This document shows positions 1-9,114 of a stretch of DNA of 64,000 nt, piece after piece; within the stretch, counting starts at the first letter, position 1; each line of letters opens with the position of its first letter. This DNA is from Pseudomonadota bacterium (lineage in GTDB: Bacteria > Pseudomonadota > Gammaproteobacteria > Steroidobacterales > Steroidobacteraceae), in NCBI GenBank assembly GCA_023417315.1, contig JAEZFW010000055.1:186001-250000 (forward strand). Direction: 5' to 3'. The position numbers were made by a program, and so were the translations under genes. A model generated the notes under the pieces. That model was not told the DNA's origin, made no database searches, and saw only the letters and a program-made list of their open reading frames with translations.

Positions 1-95
1 TTCGCACGAGCGTCGTGGTCCACGACGAATAGCTCGGACGCGCCCGCCACCGGTAAAGGCTCGACGTCGCGGCAGTCCTCGCGGGCAGTTATCAT
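1..95 (-). CDS. possible divergent gene, 5' end only
   Basis: On the minus strand an ATG at 95 opens a frame with no stop to the window edge, 31 codons with the high-GC third positions of the neighbours. It begins MITARED and then has an acidic, hydrophobic-patterned stretch ending LFVVDHDARA. I do not recognise the product. Its start would lie only 6 bases from the ATG of the plus-strand gene at 102, leaving no room for separate promoters between them, which weakens either this call or the chosen start at 102. Incomplete at the left edge. Confidence 0.3.
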   Translation of the reverse strand, partial: MITAREDCRDVEPLPVAGASELFVVDHDARA

Positions 96-101
96 CGCAC
101 G

Positions 102-1580
102 ATGCACGATGCCGCTGACCGAAATACTTCGCTGTTCGTCGACGCGGTGGAGATTCCGATCCATCTCGACGCCGACCGCGGTAGATCTTACGCGGAGCGA
201 TTGCATCGCGATCGCACTATAGGCGCTTCGATCTCGGCGCAAGATCCGGCTCGTCGAGTACGGGCGTGGCGCTCGCAAGTTGCGGCGACCTTCGCGTCGG
301 ACGAGCAATCGCTCGGCGAACGTCTGGAACGCGGCCGACGCATCATTGGTTTTCTCATGCTCATCCTGGGCGCGGCGACCGGCCTCGGCGTTGCCTCGGC
401 AGTGTTCCATTACGACGGCACGTGGCCGGTCAACGTGGTCACGGTGCTCGCCGTGTTGGTGCTGTTGCAGCTCGCGCTCGTGATGCTGACGCTTGTCCTG
501 CTCGTGCCCCGCATCCCTGGAATTTCGGTACTGCAGGACCTGATACGTGCGATCAATCCGAGTGCGCTCGTCGCCGCCGTATATAAGCGTGTCGCGCGGC
601 TCGAGGAGGATCGCGCCGATCTGCTCGTGTGGCCGGCGGCGCGCGGGCCAGCGATAGCGCGTTTCGCGCGCTGGCAGATGCTCATGTGGTCGCAGGTGGG
701 AGCGATTGCGTTCAACATCGCCGCACTCGCGACTGCTGCCGCCTTGATCGCATTTACCGATCTCGCATTCGGTTGGAGCACGACGCTGCGAGTCGACAGC
801 GATGCGGCGACGCGTATCACCAATGCGCTCTCGTTTCCGTGGTCCTCGGTTTGGCCGGAGGCGGTGCCGTCTGCCACGCTCATTGAGAGCTCGCGCTTCT
901 TTCGCCTCGCATCCGCTTCGCCGCCGAATATCTCAGCCGAGTCGCTCACGGGATGGTGGCCGTTTCTGCTCGCCGCAATCGTCACGTATGGCCTCTTGCC
1001 TCGCCTATTCTTATTGATTTTCGCGGCATGGCGGCTGCGAGCCGCAACCGTGCACTTGCTCTTGGACGATCCTCAAGTCAAAGCCTTGCTGGACCGCATG
1101 TGCGCATCCGAGGTGCTGCTCGGTGCCGACGGTGTGGAAGCGCCCGCAGCCTCCACGAGCATTGCGGCGACTCGTGTTCCCACTGGCACACCATCGCAGG
1201 CCGCCGCAATCGTTTGGTCGAATGCGATCGCAACGGAGGCAGTGAACGCTTGGAGCGCACGGAATCTGCGCAAAGAGGTGATGCAAATAGTCGAGGCGGG
1301 AGGCGGCCGTGACCTGGAAGATGACGCAGCGGTTGCTCGTCTCATCGCAGAAGGGCGCCCGCGTGCCGTGCTGCTCTTCGTGCGTGCATGGGAAGCGCCG
1401 CTTCTCGATTTGCAGGATTTCATCGAAAGCCTACGCGCTGCGGTCGGTCGGTCATGTTCGATCATCCTGGTGCCGATCGGGTCAGGGAATGCGGCGGCCG
1501 ATGAGTCGCAGCGAATGACGTGGTCGCGGTGGATCGCTCGCATCGCAGATCCTGCGCTTTATCTGGAGAGCGGCGCATGA
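102..1580 (+). CDS. DUF2868 family membrane protein
   Basis: A 492-residue protein with strong hydrophobic segments at about residues 84-104 and 110-135, another pair near 195-225, and one near 285-310, separated by charged stretches; the C-terminal third is soluble. No signal peptide is evident. Length, topology and, above all, its position directly upstream of a DUF3482-type GTPase fit the DUF2868 family, which is known as a gene pair with that GTPase in many gammaproteobacteria; the biochemical role is not established. The last codons overlap the next gene by 4 bases (ATGA at 1577), so the two are probably translationally coupled. The ATG at 102 is used because in-frame stops lie just upstream. 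Confidence 0.75.
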   Translation: MHDAADRNTSLFVDAVEIPIHLDADRGRSYAERLHRDRTIGASISAQDPARRVRAWRSQVAATFASDEQSLGERLERGRRIIGFLMLILGAATGLGVASAVFHYDGTWPVNVVTVLAVLVLLQLALVMLTLVLLVPRIPGISVLQDLIRAINPSALVAAVYKRVARLEEDRADLLVWPAARGPAIARFARWQMLMWSQVGAIAFNIAALATAAALIAFTDLAFGWSTTLRVDSDAATRITNALSFPWSSVWPEAVPSATLIESSRFFRLASASPPNISAESLTGWWPFLLAAIVTYGLLPRLFLLIFAAWRLRAATVHLLLDDPQVKALLDRMCASEVLLGADGVEAPAASTSIAATRVPTGTPSQAAAIVWSNAIATEAVNAWSARNLRKEVMQIVEAGGGRDLEDDAAVARLIAEGRPRAVLLFVRAWEAPLLDLQDFIESLRAAVGRSCSIILVPIGSGNAAADESQRMTWSRWIARIADPALYLESGA

Positions 1581-2992
1581 GTGCGCAAAGCGGGCCGCCG
1601 CTGGATCATCCGACGTTTGCGATCGTCGGGCATCCAAACAAGGGTAAGAGCAGTATCGTCGCGACGCTCGCGGAGGACGAGTCCGTCGCGATCTCGCCGG
1701 ATCCAGGCACCACGCAGATCGCGCGCAGTTTTCGCATGCGCGTCGACGATCGAGTGCTTTACGAGCTCTTCGACACACCTGGGTTCCAACGCCCACGCGC
1801 GGTTCTCGAGTGGTTGCGCCGCCATGAGCGCGGAGCTGATGCGCGACCGCAGGTCGTCGGCGAGTTCGTAGCCGCGCATGCGAGCGAAGCGCGCTATCGC
1901 AACGAGGTCGAGTTGCTGCACCCGATCCTTGCGGGCGCTGGCGTCCTTTATGTGGTCGACGGCGCACATCCTTACGGCGCGGAGTACGAACCAGAGATGG
2001 AAGTTCTGCGCTGGACGGGGCAGCCGCGCATGGCGCTGATCAATATGATTGGGCCGGGCGACTACGTCGAAGAATGGCGCCGCGCGCTCAACCAATACTT
2101 CTCGATCGTGCGCATCTTCGATGCGCAGCGTGCCGATTTCTCGAAGCGTCTCGAGTTGCTGCGCGCGTTTCGTGAGTTGGGCGAGGGAGACGAGCGCTTC
2201 ACAGCCGCACTCGATGATGCCGTCCGCATATTGGAAAGCGATCGTAAGGAGCGACGTCGGCGCGCGGCCTCGGAGATCGCCGACCTGCTCATCGATGTGC
2301 TTTCATGGCGCGAACACGCGCCGGCTCCCGAGGATGCCAATCAGGCAGAGCTCGTCGAGACGTTGAGTGCACGATTGATGAGCCGCGTGCGACAGCGTGA
2401 ACAGATCGCGCGGCGTGTGGTGCAGGATCTGTATCACCACGGCGCGCTGGAAACGCAGGAGCAGACGATCAATGTGCTGGCCGAAGACTTGTTCTCCGAG
2501 CGCAGCTTCCAGGTGTTCGGTCTGTCCACGAAGCAGCTTGCGATGACAGGTGCGGCCACCGGGGCCGTCGCAGGCGGAGTGATCGATGTCGCAGCCGGTG
2601 GTGCGTCCCTCTTGCTCGGTGCCGGGCTAGGCGCACTGCTTGGAGGAGTCGGCGCGGTGTTCGGTGCAAATCGACTCGCGAAGGTTCAAGTGCTCGGCGC
2701 ACCGATGGGCGGCATGCGGCTGCAAGTCGGACCGATCACGACGCCAAACTTTCCTTGGGTGATGCTCGGACGCGCGCTGCTGCATCACCGGCTCATCGCA
2801 GAGCGCAATCATGCACGCCGAGAAGCGCTCGTGGTCGATGCGATCGCGGATGCTCACCTTTCCGGCTCGATTGAACCTGAGATCCGCAAGCGCATGGCGC
2901 GCGCCTTCAAGCGCGTTCGCGACGACGGTGGCTTGTCGGCGAATGAGCGTGATCAACTGCGCGCAGATATCGAGGCGAATCTCGAGGGGTGA
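1577..2992 (+). CDS. GTPase with DUF3482 domain
   Basis: A 471-residue TRAFAC-type GTP-binding protein. The P-loop GHPNKGKSS is at residues 18-26, a Thr switch (PGTTQ) follows near 48-52 and the G3 motif DTPG near 73. The usual NKxD specificity motif is not visible: the expected position reads ALINMIG. The middle is a charged helical region, and a glycine/alanine-rich hydrophobic segment near residues 330-370 suggests membrane association, as in other DUF3482 proteins. The start is set at the ATG overlapping the stop of the DUF2868 gene, because the longer frame from 1520 adds residues encoded inside that gene. Function beyond GTP binding is unknown; the pair probably forms one membrane-linked module. 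Confidence 0.82.
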   Translation: MSAQSGPPLDHPTFAIVGHPNKGKSSIVATLAEDESVAISPDPGTTQIARSFRMRVDDRVLYELFDTPGFQRPRAVLEWLRRHERGADARPQVVGEFVAAHASEARYRNEVELLHPILAGAGVLYVVDGAHPYGAEYEPEMEVLRWTGQPRMALINMIGPGDYVEEWRRALNQYFSIVRIFDAQRADFSKRLELLRAFRELGEGDERFTAALDDAVRILESDRKERRRRAASEIADLLIDVLSWREHAPAPEDANQAELVETLSARLMSRVRQREQIARRVVQDLYHHGALETQEQTINVLAEDLFSERSFQVFGLSTKQLAMTGAATGAVAGGVIDVAAGGASLLLGAGLGALLGGVGAVFGANRLAKVQVLGAPMGGMRLQVGPITTPNFPWVMLGRALLHHRLIAERNHARREALVVDAIADAHLSGSIEPEIRKRMARAFKRVRDDGGLSANERDQLRADIEANLEG

Positions 2993-3304
2993 AGCTCAAA
3001 GTGACGTGACATCTGCAACATGAGCTCATGCAACGTGATCTCATGCAATGAGACCAAGAAAGACCGATGTGCGTGAGCGCAGTTGCGGCAATGATGTGCA
3101 GAGCACGAATCCTTCGAGTTTTTCTGTCATGAGGGATCGATCGTTCGGAACGGTGCCGCAACGAAGAGCGCCGCAAAGCGACGAATGGTTGGGAGCGCGC
3201 ATGCAGCAGATGCACTGCAGAACGTCAGAACGGTGAGTGCGGATTGCTTAGATAAATAGTGACGCCCACGCTTCGTCCTCCTTCATCGTCGAGGGGGGAA
3301 TTCC
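2993..3304. other. intergenic region, no gene supported
   Basis: These 312 bases separate the GTPase from the haloperoxidase-like gene. Near 3012-3050 there are short near-repeats of the pattern ctcatgcaa. A 62-codon frame at 3048-3236 has no family resemblance, no ribosome-binding site and arginine-rich shadow-like composition, so it is not called. The 3' end carries a purine-rich Shine-Dalgarno (gaggggggaa) just before the ATG at 3305. Confidence 0.6.
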
Positions 3305-4582
3305 ATGAGCAAATCATTGTTCGCACCGATTAGCGCGGCCGCTGCCGCGCTACTCGTACCGCTCGAACACGCGATCGCGAGCGATAGCGCCGAGGACTCA
3401 AGCGTCGTTGATGAATGGAATCAGCTCCTTCAAGGCACCATCGGAGCCACTCCGCCGTTCCTGTCGACTCGGGCTTATTCGATGCTGCACGTCGCGATGT
3501 TCGATGCAGTGAACTCGATCGAGCAGGACTACACGCGCTACCGCGTGAAGATCGCCGCATCGCGTGGCGCATCGAGCGAGGCAGCGGCCGCTCAGGCCGC
3601 GCACGACGTGCTCGTGGTGCTGTTTCCGGCGTCAACGCCCACTTACGACGATGCGCTGGAGGAGACGCTGGCATCGATCGAGCCCGGTCGCGCCAGGCAA
3701 GGCGTGCGAGTCGGGCGGCAAGTCGCGCGCCGAATACTGGAATGGCGCGAAAGCGACGGTTGGGATGCCGAACCTCCGCCGTACTTACCGCCGCCGCTGC
3801 CTGGCTTGTGGCAGCCCACACCGCCTGCTTTCGCGGCGGCGACTTTCACGCATTTCCCGGATGTCGAGCCATTCGCTTTGCTCACGAGCACACAGTACCT
3901 ACCGGTACGGCCCCCCATTCTGACGAGTGAGGAGTACGCAGAGGCGTTCAATGAGGTGAAGGAGATCGGATCAGTGACGAGTACCGTGCGCACAGACGAG
4001 CAAACGCAGCTCGCGCACTTGTTCGCAGGCATCGGGTACTCGACCACAGCTTTTGCGATTTGGAACAACATCGCTCGCGATGTGGCGCGCGACCGGCAGT
4101 ACTCTATGGTCGAGACGGCGCGCCTGCTTGCTCAGTTGAACGTCTCCATCAACGACGGAGTGCAAACGTCTCACACCAGCAAGTTCGTCTATGGATTGTG
4201 GCGGCCGGTAACGGCGATTCAGCGCGCTGATGAAGACCTCAATTCGGCAACGACTGCGGACCCGACCTGGATGCCGCTCCTCGTCACACCTCCGTATCCC
4301 TCGCACTCAGGGAACATGGCCTGTCTGGGAGCCAGCGCCGCGCGAGCCCTCGAGCTCAACTTCGATGCGACCGACATTCCGGTCACTGCGCACTGGGTCG
4401 GCGCCATGGGAAATGAGGATGTCTCGATCGAGTACCCCTCCTTCTGGGCAGTTGCAGAAGCCGAAGCGCTGAGCCGCATCTATGGTGGCATTCACTTCAC
4501 CTTCGAAAGTGTCTCGAGCCAAGAGAGCTGCGTGAAGGTAGCGAACTATGTCTATGAGAACTATATGAAGCCCAGGAGGTAA
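3305..4582 (+). CDS. exported vanadium haloperoxidase / PAP2-type phosphatase
   Basis: A 425-residue protein with an N-terminal signal peptide (residues 1-25, cleavage near AIAS). The vanadate/phosphate-binding signature is visible: K293 followed by WRP at 299-301, PSHSG at 332-336, and R391 with GGIH at 394-397, whose His397 corresponds to the metal-ligating histidine. These define the vanadium-dependent haloperoxidase/acid-phosphatase superfamily; halide oxidation and phosphatase activity cannot be told apart from the motifs. It acts outside the cytoplasm. A strong Shine-Dalgarno precedes the ATG. It faces the next gene convergently, with a 13-bp-stem hairpin in between. Confidence 0.85.
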   Translation: MSKSLFAPISAAAAALLVPLEHAIASDSAEDSSVVDEWNQLLQGTIGATPPFLSTRAYSMLHVAMFDAVNSIEQDYTRYRVKIAASRGASSEAAAAQAAHDVLVVLFPASTPTYDDALEETLASIEPGRARQGVRVGRQVARRILEWRESDGWDAEPPPYLPPPLPGLWQPTPPAFAAATFTHFPDVEPFALLTSTQYLPVRPPILTSEEYAEAFNEVKEIGSVTSTVRTDEQTQLAHLFAGIGYSTTAFAIWNNIARDVARDRQYSMVETARLLAQLNVSINDGVQTSHTSKFVYGLWRPVTAIQRADEDLNSATTADPTWMPLLVTPPYPSHSGNMACLGASAARALELNFDATDIPVTAHWVGAMGNEDVSIEYPSFWAVAEAEALSRIYGGIHFTFESVSSQESCVKVANYVYENYMKPRR

Positions 4583-4596
4583 CGCGCTGCACAGCC

Positions 4597-4626
4597 ACTG
4601 GACCAGATCGCGGGATCTGGTCCAGT
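4597..4626. terminator. hairpin between convergent genes
   Basis: A perfect 13-bp inverted repeat (actggaccagatc at 4597-4609 and its complement at 4614-4626) closes over a 4-base loop, 14 bases after the haloperoxidase stop. There is no T-run on the plus strand, so it may stabilise mRNA ends or act as a weak terminator for both convergent genes rather than a classical intrinsic terminator. Confidence 0.55.
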
Positions 4627-4736
4627 AGGGTCGAACCCACGCTCGCACGCCGAGTATTGGATCGCGCAAGGCGCCTGATCGCACACACGAGCGCGAGCGC
4701 ACTTCGAGCGTGCCATCCGTGAGCTCTCACCGAAGA

Positions 4737-5318
4737 TCAATCGCTTGCCTGCATATCGCAGGACACGCCTGTATTCCAATCCGCGAACGTGCCGTTTGGG
4801 TTGCCTTCCCATGCCCATACGTGAAGCTCGTAGAACGAAGGCAGTCGGTAGCGGTTCGGTGCTGGCACGAGGTTCAACAAATGACCCTCGAGCGTCGGCG
4901 GGGTGTCTGGATTGCGCGTGTCCCAATCTGCCGCAAGTACGATGAACTCGATTCCAACTAAGCGCACGCGCCCCCCTGGGAGCGGCTCATAGATCAAGGC
5001 CTCGGGTTCGTTCGCATCGAGCTCGCCGTCGCCGATACGTTCGGGTCGCACGAAATGAACGCCCATCGCGCCTTCGTTCGGACCGCTGACGCAGGGCGTG
5101 CCTTGCACCCAGCCATCCGCGACCGCGGCGTTGAAATCGAGGTACCGCTTGGTCGCGGCGCGAACTTTGGCGACGAGCGGCGAGCTCTTGACTGGCCCAG
5201 CGTGGTGTCGATCTCGACCGCTCGACCGACCGTGATCGTCGCCCCAGCTGCTAGCCGAGAACATGAGCGGCGCCGCAATGAGTGCGTGGAAAAGTGAGGA
5301 CTTGATCGAAGTAGTCAT
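4737..5318 (-). CDS. exported protein of unknown function, paralog A
   Basis: A 193-residue protein with a signal peptide (hydrophobic segment about residues 10-25) and a predicted periplasmic body. Shared with the protein at 7763-8380 are EGAMG, YEPLPGG, APNRY, LHVWAW, NPxGTFAxWN and a C-terminal VSCD, plus a second cysteine earlier, so a conserved disulfide is likely. I recognise the pattern from uncharacterised exported proteins but know no function. The AGGAG at a 7-base spacing supports the ATG at 5318. It lies downstream of a DUF4242 gene on the same strand and next to a divergent membrane regulator; the same partners recur around paralog B, suggesting a shared pathway. Confidence 0.75.
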   Translation of the reverse strand: MTTSIKSSLFHALIAAPLMFSASSWGDDHGRSSGRDRHHAGPVKSSPLVAKVRAATKRYLDFNAAVADGWVQGTPCVSGPNEGAMGVHFVRPERIGDGELDANEPEALIYEPLPGGRVRLVGIEFIVLAADWDTRNPDTPPTLEGHLLNLVPAPNRYRLPSFYELHVWAWEGNPNGTFADWNTGVSCDMQASD

Positions 5319-5366
5319 GGTGCTCTCCTGAGAGTCGTTGAAACATGGATCGTCTGTGCGAGTGCG

Positions 5367-5660
5367 CTATTCGCTGGCCGTGGAAGGATCGATGACCGAT
5401 TCCACGCGCGAGATGGAGGTGCAGGGGAAGCCGCCGAGCTCGGCATGGCGATGGATCAGGGCAGGGTCATCGCTCGAATAGATGCAGTAGATTCGATTGG
5501 CGGTGACATAACTGTGAATCCACTGGATCGAGGGTCCAAGCTGGTCGAGCACCGCACAGGACTTTCGGGCAATCGCCGCCAGATCCTGAGGTGATAACTT
5601 GCCGGCACCGGGCAGGTCGCGCTCGATGACAAACGTTGGTTGCGGGTTCAGATCGCTCAC
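5367..5660 (-). CDS. DUF4242 (SCO4226-type nickel-binding-like) protein A
   Basis: A 97-residue cytoplasmic protein starting with GTG at 5660, chosen over the upstream ATG because a clear AGGAGG lies 7 bases before the GTG. The fold signature is a small ferredoxin-like domain: FVIERDLPGAG, then IQWIHSYV and RIYCIYSSDDPALIHRHAELGG. The family includes Streptomyces SCO4226, described as nickel-binding; the role here is unknown. A paralog lies at 13697-13963. It is cotranscribable with exported paralog A, 48 bases downstream, and divergent from the winged-helix regulator at 5861. Confidence 0.8.
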   Translation of the reverse strand: MSDLNPQPTFVIERDLPGAGKLSPQDLAAIARKSCAVLDQLGPSIQWIHSYVTANRIYCIYSSDDPALIHRHAELGGFPCTSISRVESVIDPSTASE

Positions 5661-5860
5661 GTGTGGTCCTCCTTCTGGGGTTTGACTGATCAACGAAGGA
5701 GCGAACGGGAGCAGCTTGGAAGCGCGATCGCCATGAACGCACGATGATCTTTCAATGAACAGAAATGCTCAGTCGGATCAGCAGGATACGAGGCGACCTG
5801 AATACTGGATTGTGGCTCCGGTGCTAGACTCCTCAGCCTTCATCGCGGGGAGCCGCTGAC

Positions 5861-7729
5861 GTGGGCGTGCTGCGGTTCAGTGTCTTCGAGTTTGATGCGG
5901 CCGTGCCCGAGTTGCGGCGCGCTGGTCGACGCGTTCACCTGCAAGAGATGCCGCTGCGAGTGCTTGGGATGCTGCTCGAGCGCCCCAACGAGCTCGTGAC
6001 TCGCGAGACGTTTTTTGCCCGACTCTGGCCTCACGATCAGTCGGGCATCCTCGACGACAATCTCAATACCGCGGTGCGAAAGCTGCGCCTTGCCCTAACC
6101 GATTCCGCACATCACCCCCGCTTCATCGAGACGGTCCCGAAGCGCGGTTATCGATTCTTGGGCACGGTTGCCGAAGCGCAGCAGGGCGAGGCCGACCAGA
6201 CGATGCACGAACCTCAGGAACCTGTGCGTCCGCAGCGTCGATGGGGAGTGAAGGCGATTGCCTCTATGCTCATCGTATGCGCGGTTACAGTCAGTGCCAT
6301 CTTGATCATGCCGCACGAGTCGAACGCACCGGAAAATCCGGCAGCAATCGCCGGCGGCACGGTGGCGGTGCTGCCGTTCATCAATGCGAGCGGCAAGCCT
6401 GACGAGGAATATTTCAGCGATGGTTTGACCGAAGAGATCATGGATCGGCTGTCGCGATCCACAAGGCTTCGCGTCGTTTCACGAACATCCGCGTTCGCGA
6501 CCAAAGGCAAGGAGCTTGGAGCTCAGGAGATCGGTCAGATGCTCGGGGCCGACTCGCTCGTCGAAGGCAGCGTACGCCGAAGCGAGGACCGATTGCGCAT
6601 CAACGTGCGCTTGATCAATGCGCGAGATGGCCTGCAGCTTTGGTCCGAGGTCTACGATCGGCGCATGGACGATATCCTACAAGTACAGCAAGAGATCGCG
6701 CTGTCGATTGCAAGCACGCTGGCGGCCCGAGTGCTCGAGCCCGCTCGGAACGGCGTAGCGGATGAGGCATCGATCGACTCGCTCGCGTATGACTCCTATC
6801 TAAAAGGCCGCTTCTTCTGGCATCGCCGGACTCACGACGGATTGCACGCGGCGGCCGAGCACTTCAAACGAGCGACCGAACGCTCGCCCGGCTATGCGCG
6901 TGCATGGGCAGGGCTGGCGGATGCGTACGCGGTCTTGGGCTTCTACGACTATCTCCCTCCGCAGGATGCTTTTCCCAAAGCTAAAGAAGCGGCACGTCGT
7001 GCACTGGAGATCGATCCGAGCTGCGCTTCCGCCGAAGCGACGCTCGGCTACGCGGCGTTGTACCTCGATTGGAACTTCGCCGACGCGGAAGCTCGATTTC
7101 TCAAGTCCATCGCGCTCGATCCGAACGATTCGAAAGCACACCAGTGGTATGGAAATCTGTTGACTGCAGCTGGACGTTTCGAGGAAGCCGAACGTGAGAT
7201 GCGTCGCGCGCAGCAGATCGAGCCGCTGTCCCTGATCGCGAGCGCCGCGCTTGGGTGGGTGCACTACTACGCAGGGCATCACGAGCAGGCGCTCGAGCAG
7301 TTTCGGCTCACACTTGCGCTCGATTCCGATTTCGAGCTGGCTTATCTATGGAGCGGATGGGCCCTCGAAGCGCTTGGCCGCTATGACGAGGCCGAGCGGA
7401 TGCTTCAGCAAGCCCTGGCACGATCCAACGACAACAGGATCAGCCTCGCATCGCTCGCGCGCGTGCAGGTGCTCCGCGGCGATCGGGATGCTGCGGAACG
7501 CACCATCCATGAGCTCATGCGATCGGAAGGCTATGTCCCAGCGTACGAGATCGGTAAAGCGTGGCTTGCTTTGGGCGATCGGCAACAGGCGAACGATTGG
7601 TTGCAGAAGGCTTACGATCAGCGCTCGCATTCGCTCGTATTTCTGCGCGTGGACCCGCAGCTCTCCGCTCATCGAGAGGACACCCAGTTTCGCCGACTCG
7701 TCGCGAGAGTCGGTGGCGCCGCGGAATGA
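5861..7729 (+). CDS. membrane-anchored winged-helix/TolB-like/TPR regulator (CadC-like)
   Basis: A 622-residue one-component regulator. Residues 5-102 form an OmpR/ToxR-type winged helix (LWPHDQSGILDDNLNTAVRKLR, ending in GYRFLG). A single membrane helix lies at about 131-150, then a periplasmic TolB-N-like domain (163-285, starting GGTVAVLPFINASG and containing YFSDGLTEEIMDRL). About eight TPR-like repeats follow from about 300 to 610. This layout resembles CadC-like transcription activators that sense envelope signals, with the TPRs probably binding partner proteins. GTG start. It diverges from the DUF4242/exported A pair and converges on exported B, so both exported genes are plausible targets; that is inference. 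Confidence 0.85.
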   Translation: MGVLRFSVFEFDAAVPELRRAGRRVHLQEMPLRVLGMLLERPNELVTRETFFARLWPHDQSGILDDNLNTAVRKLRLALTDSAHHPRFIETVPKRGYRFLGTVAEAQQGEADQTMHEPQEPVRPQRRWGVKAIASMLIVCAVTVSAILIMPHESNAPENPAAIAGGTVAVLPFINASGKPDEEYFSDGLTEEIMDRLSRSTRLRVVSRTSAFATKGKELGAQEIGQMLGADSLVEGSVRRSEDRLRINVRLINARDGLQLWSEVYDRRMDDILQVQQEIALSIASTLAARVLEPARNGVADEASIDSLAYDSYLKGRFFWHRRTHDGLHAAAEHFKRATERSPGYARAWAGLADAYAVLGFYDYLPPQDAFPKAKEAARRALEIDPSCASAEATLGYAALYLDWNFADAEARFLKSIALDPNDSKAHQWYGNLLTAAGRFEEAEREMRRAQQIEPLSLIASAALGWVHYYAGHHEQALEQFRLTLALDSDFELAYLWSGWALEALGRYDEAERMLQQALARSNDNRISLASLARVQVLRGDRDAAERTIHELMRSEGYVPAYEIGKAWLALGDRQQANDWLQKAYDQRSHSLVFLRVDPQLSAHREDTQFRRLVARVGGAAE

Positions 7730-7762
7730 CCTGCGGGTCCATCATCATGCTGCTCATCGCGG

Positions 7763-8380
7763 CTACATGCTTGCCTCGTCGTACGCATCGCACGACACAT
7801 TAGGATTCCAGTTCGCAAACGTGCCGCTCGGATTGCTTTTCCATGCCCACACGTGAAGTGTGTAGAAGGGCGGTAACCCGTAGCGATTCGGCGCTTCGAA
7901 CAAGTGGAAGAGTTGGCCCATCAGCTTCGGTGTGTCGGTATGGGCCGCGTCCCACGCGTCTTTGAACACCAGGTAATCCACGGCTAAGAGACGTACCTTC
8001 CCACCCGGCAGCGGTTCATAAACGAGGAGCTCGGGGCGCGCCGGATCGAGGGCGGGATCTCCCACGAGATCGCCGTTCACGTAATGCAATCCCATCGCGC
8101 CCTCATGGGATCCAGTGACGCAGCCGAACTGCAGTTGATAGCCGTCGGCGATCGCCTGAGCAACGTCGCGATACCGTCGGGTCGAATCGCGCACGACCTC
8201 GACGAACGCGCTGTTCGTTTGCTTGTCGGTCTGGTGAGGCGCGTGATGATCTTTCATCGCGGCGCCTAATCCGCGGTAGTCTGTTTCGGCGTGGGCGTTC
8301 ATCGTCGATGCCGAGCTCATTACGGTGGCGAGACCCACGAGTGTGCGCAAGTTCGCGCCGAACAATCGGTGCATTTTCAT
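7763..8380 (-). CDS. exported protein of unknown function, paralog B
   Basis: A 205-residue paralog of the protein at 4737-5318. It has a signal peptide (residues 1-31, ending near NAHA) and the same motifs: EGAMG, YEPLPGG with VRLL, EAPNRYGLP, LHVWAW, NPSGTFANWN and VSCD. Two conserved cysteines suggest a disulfide in the periplasm. GGAGGT precedes the ATG at 8380 closely; an in-frame ATG six bases further in is better spaced and may be used. It is convergent with the TPR regulator, only 33 bases apart, and divergent from the ECF/kinase operon. No enzymatic motif is visible. Confidence 0.75.
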   Translation of the reverse strand: MKMHRLFGANLRTLVGLATVMSSASTMNAHAETDYRGLGAAMKDHHAPHQTDKQTNSAFVEVVRDSTRRYRDVAQAIADGYQLQFGCVTGSHEGAMGLHYVNGDLVGDPALDPARPELLVYEPLPGGKVRLLAVDYLVFKDAWDAAHTDTPKLMGQLFHLFEAPNRYGLPPFYTLHVWAWKSNPSGTFANWNPNVSCDAYDEASM

Positions 8381-8610
8381 GTGACCTCCAAAGTACTAAG
8401 GATTCGATGGTGCGAAGCGTCGCTTCGGACGATCGCCTGAATGGCTAGGGGCGTATCACTCGCACCAGCCGTCCTCGTTCGGTAAAGCCGAAAGCGGCTC
8501 TGGTTCGGCTCATCTCTGTTTCGACTCATCGTTGAGTGCTCATCGGTCGCTGCCCGGATGTCTATCGAGACAATTGAGCGCCATGAGTGGCAGGCGTAGG
8601 ATCCACGCGC

Positions 8611-9114
8611 ATGGAAGATCTCTACACGTTGGTGTACGACGAGTTGCGCAGGATCGCGGGAGCCAAGCTGCGCGCGGAGCGCGCCGGCCACACGCTGTGC
8701 ACGACCGCGCTCGTGAACGAAGCATGGGTCGAGCTCGCAAAGCTCGATCGCATCAAGTGGCAGAACCGTTCGCACTTCCTAGCGCTCGCCGCGCAGGCCA
8801 TGCGCCGCGTCCTCATCGACTATGCCGTTGCTCGTCGCGCGCAGAAGCGCGGCTCAGGGCGTGCCGCTGAATCTCTCGATGACGATGCGCTCGCTGTCGT
8901 GCAGGAGCGCGCCAGCGAGTTCATCGAGCTCGATGAAGCGTTGCAGCGGTTAATGCAGCTCAACGAACGCCACGCGCGGATCGTCGAGTGTCGCTTTTAC
9001 GGCGGCATGAGTATCGAGGAGACGGCCGATGCGCTCGGGATCTCACCTGCGACCGTCAAACGCGATTGGATGCTCGCGCGCGCGTGGCTGAATCGCGAGT
9101 TGACCGATGCGTGA
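8611..9114 (+). CDS. ECF-type RNA polymerase sigma factor
   Basis: A 167-residue sigma factor beginning MEDLYTLVYDELRRIAGAK. The sigma-2 region is TTALVNEAWVEL and the helix around AAQAMRRVLIDYA; sigma-4 is near the C-terminus with the helix-turn-helix SIEETADALGISPATVKRDW. The sequence matches the subfamily of ECF factors typically encoded beside Ser/Thr kinases. The ATG at 8611 is preferred to the GTG at 8587 because a GTAGGA lies about 10 bases upstream. It overlaps the kinase gene by 8 bases, indicating coupled translation; the kinase may control it in place of an anti-sigma factor, which is inference. Confidence 0.9.
   Translation: MEDLYTLVYDELRRIAGAKLRAERAGHTLCTTALVNEAWVELAKLDRIKWQNRSHFLALAAQAMRRVLIDYAVARRAQKRGSGRAAESLDDDALAVVQERASEFIELDEALQRLMQLNERHARIVECRFYGGMSIEETADALGISPATVKRDWMLARAWLNRELTDA

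Noticed and set aside
3048..3236. 62-codon frame in the gap before the haloperoxidase
   Set aside because: No ribosome-binding site, no family, shadow-like composition.
4590..4736. Possible tRNA-like sequence around gtcgaaccc between two convergent genes
   Set aside because: No acceptor, D-arm or anticodon arm could be paired; only the terminator-like hairpin is present.
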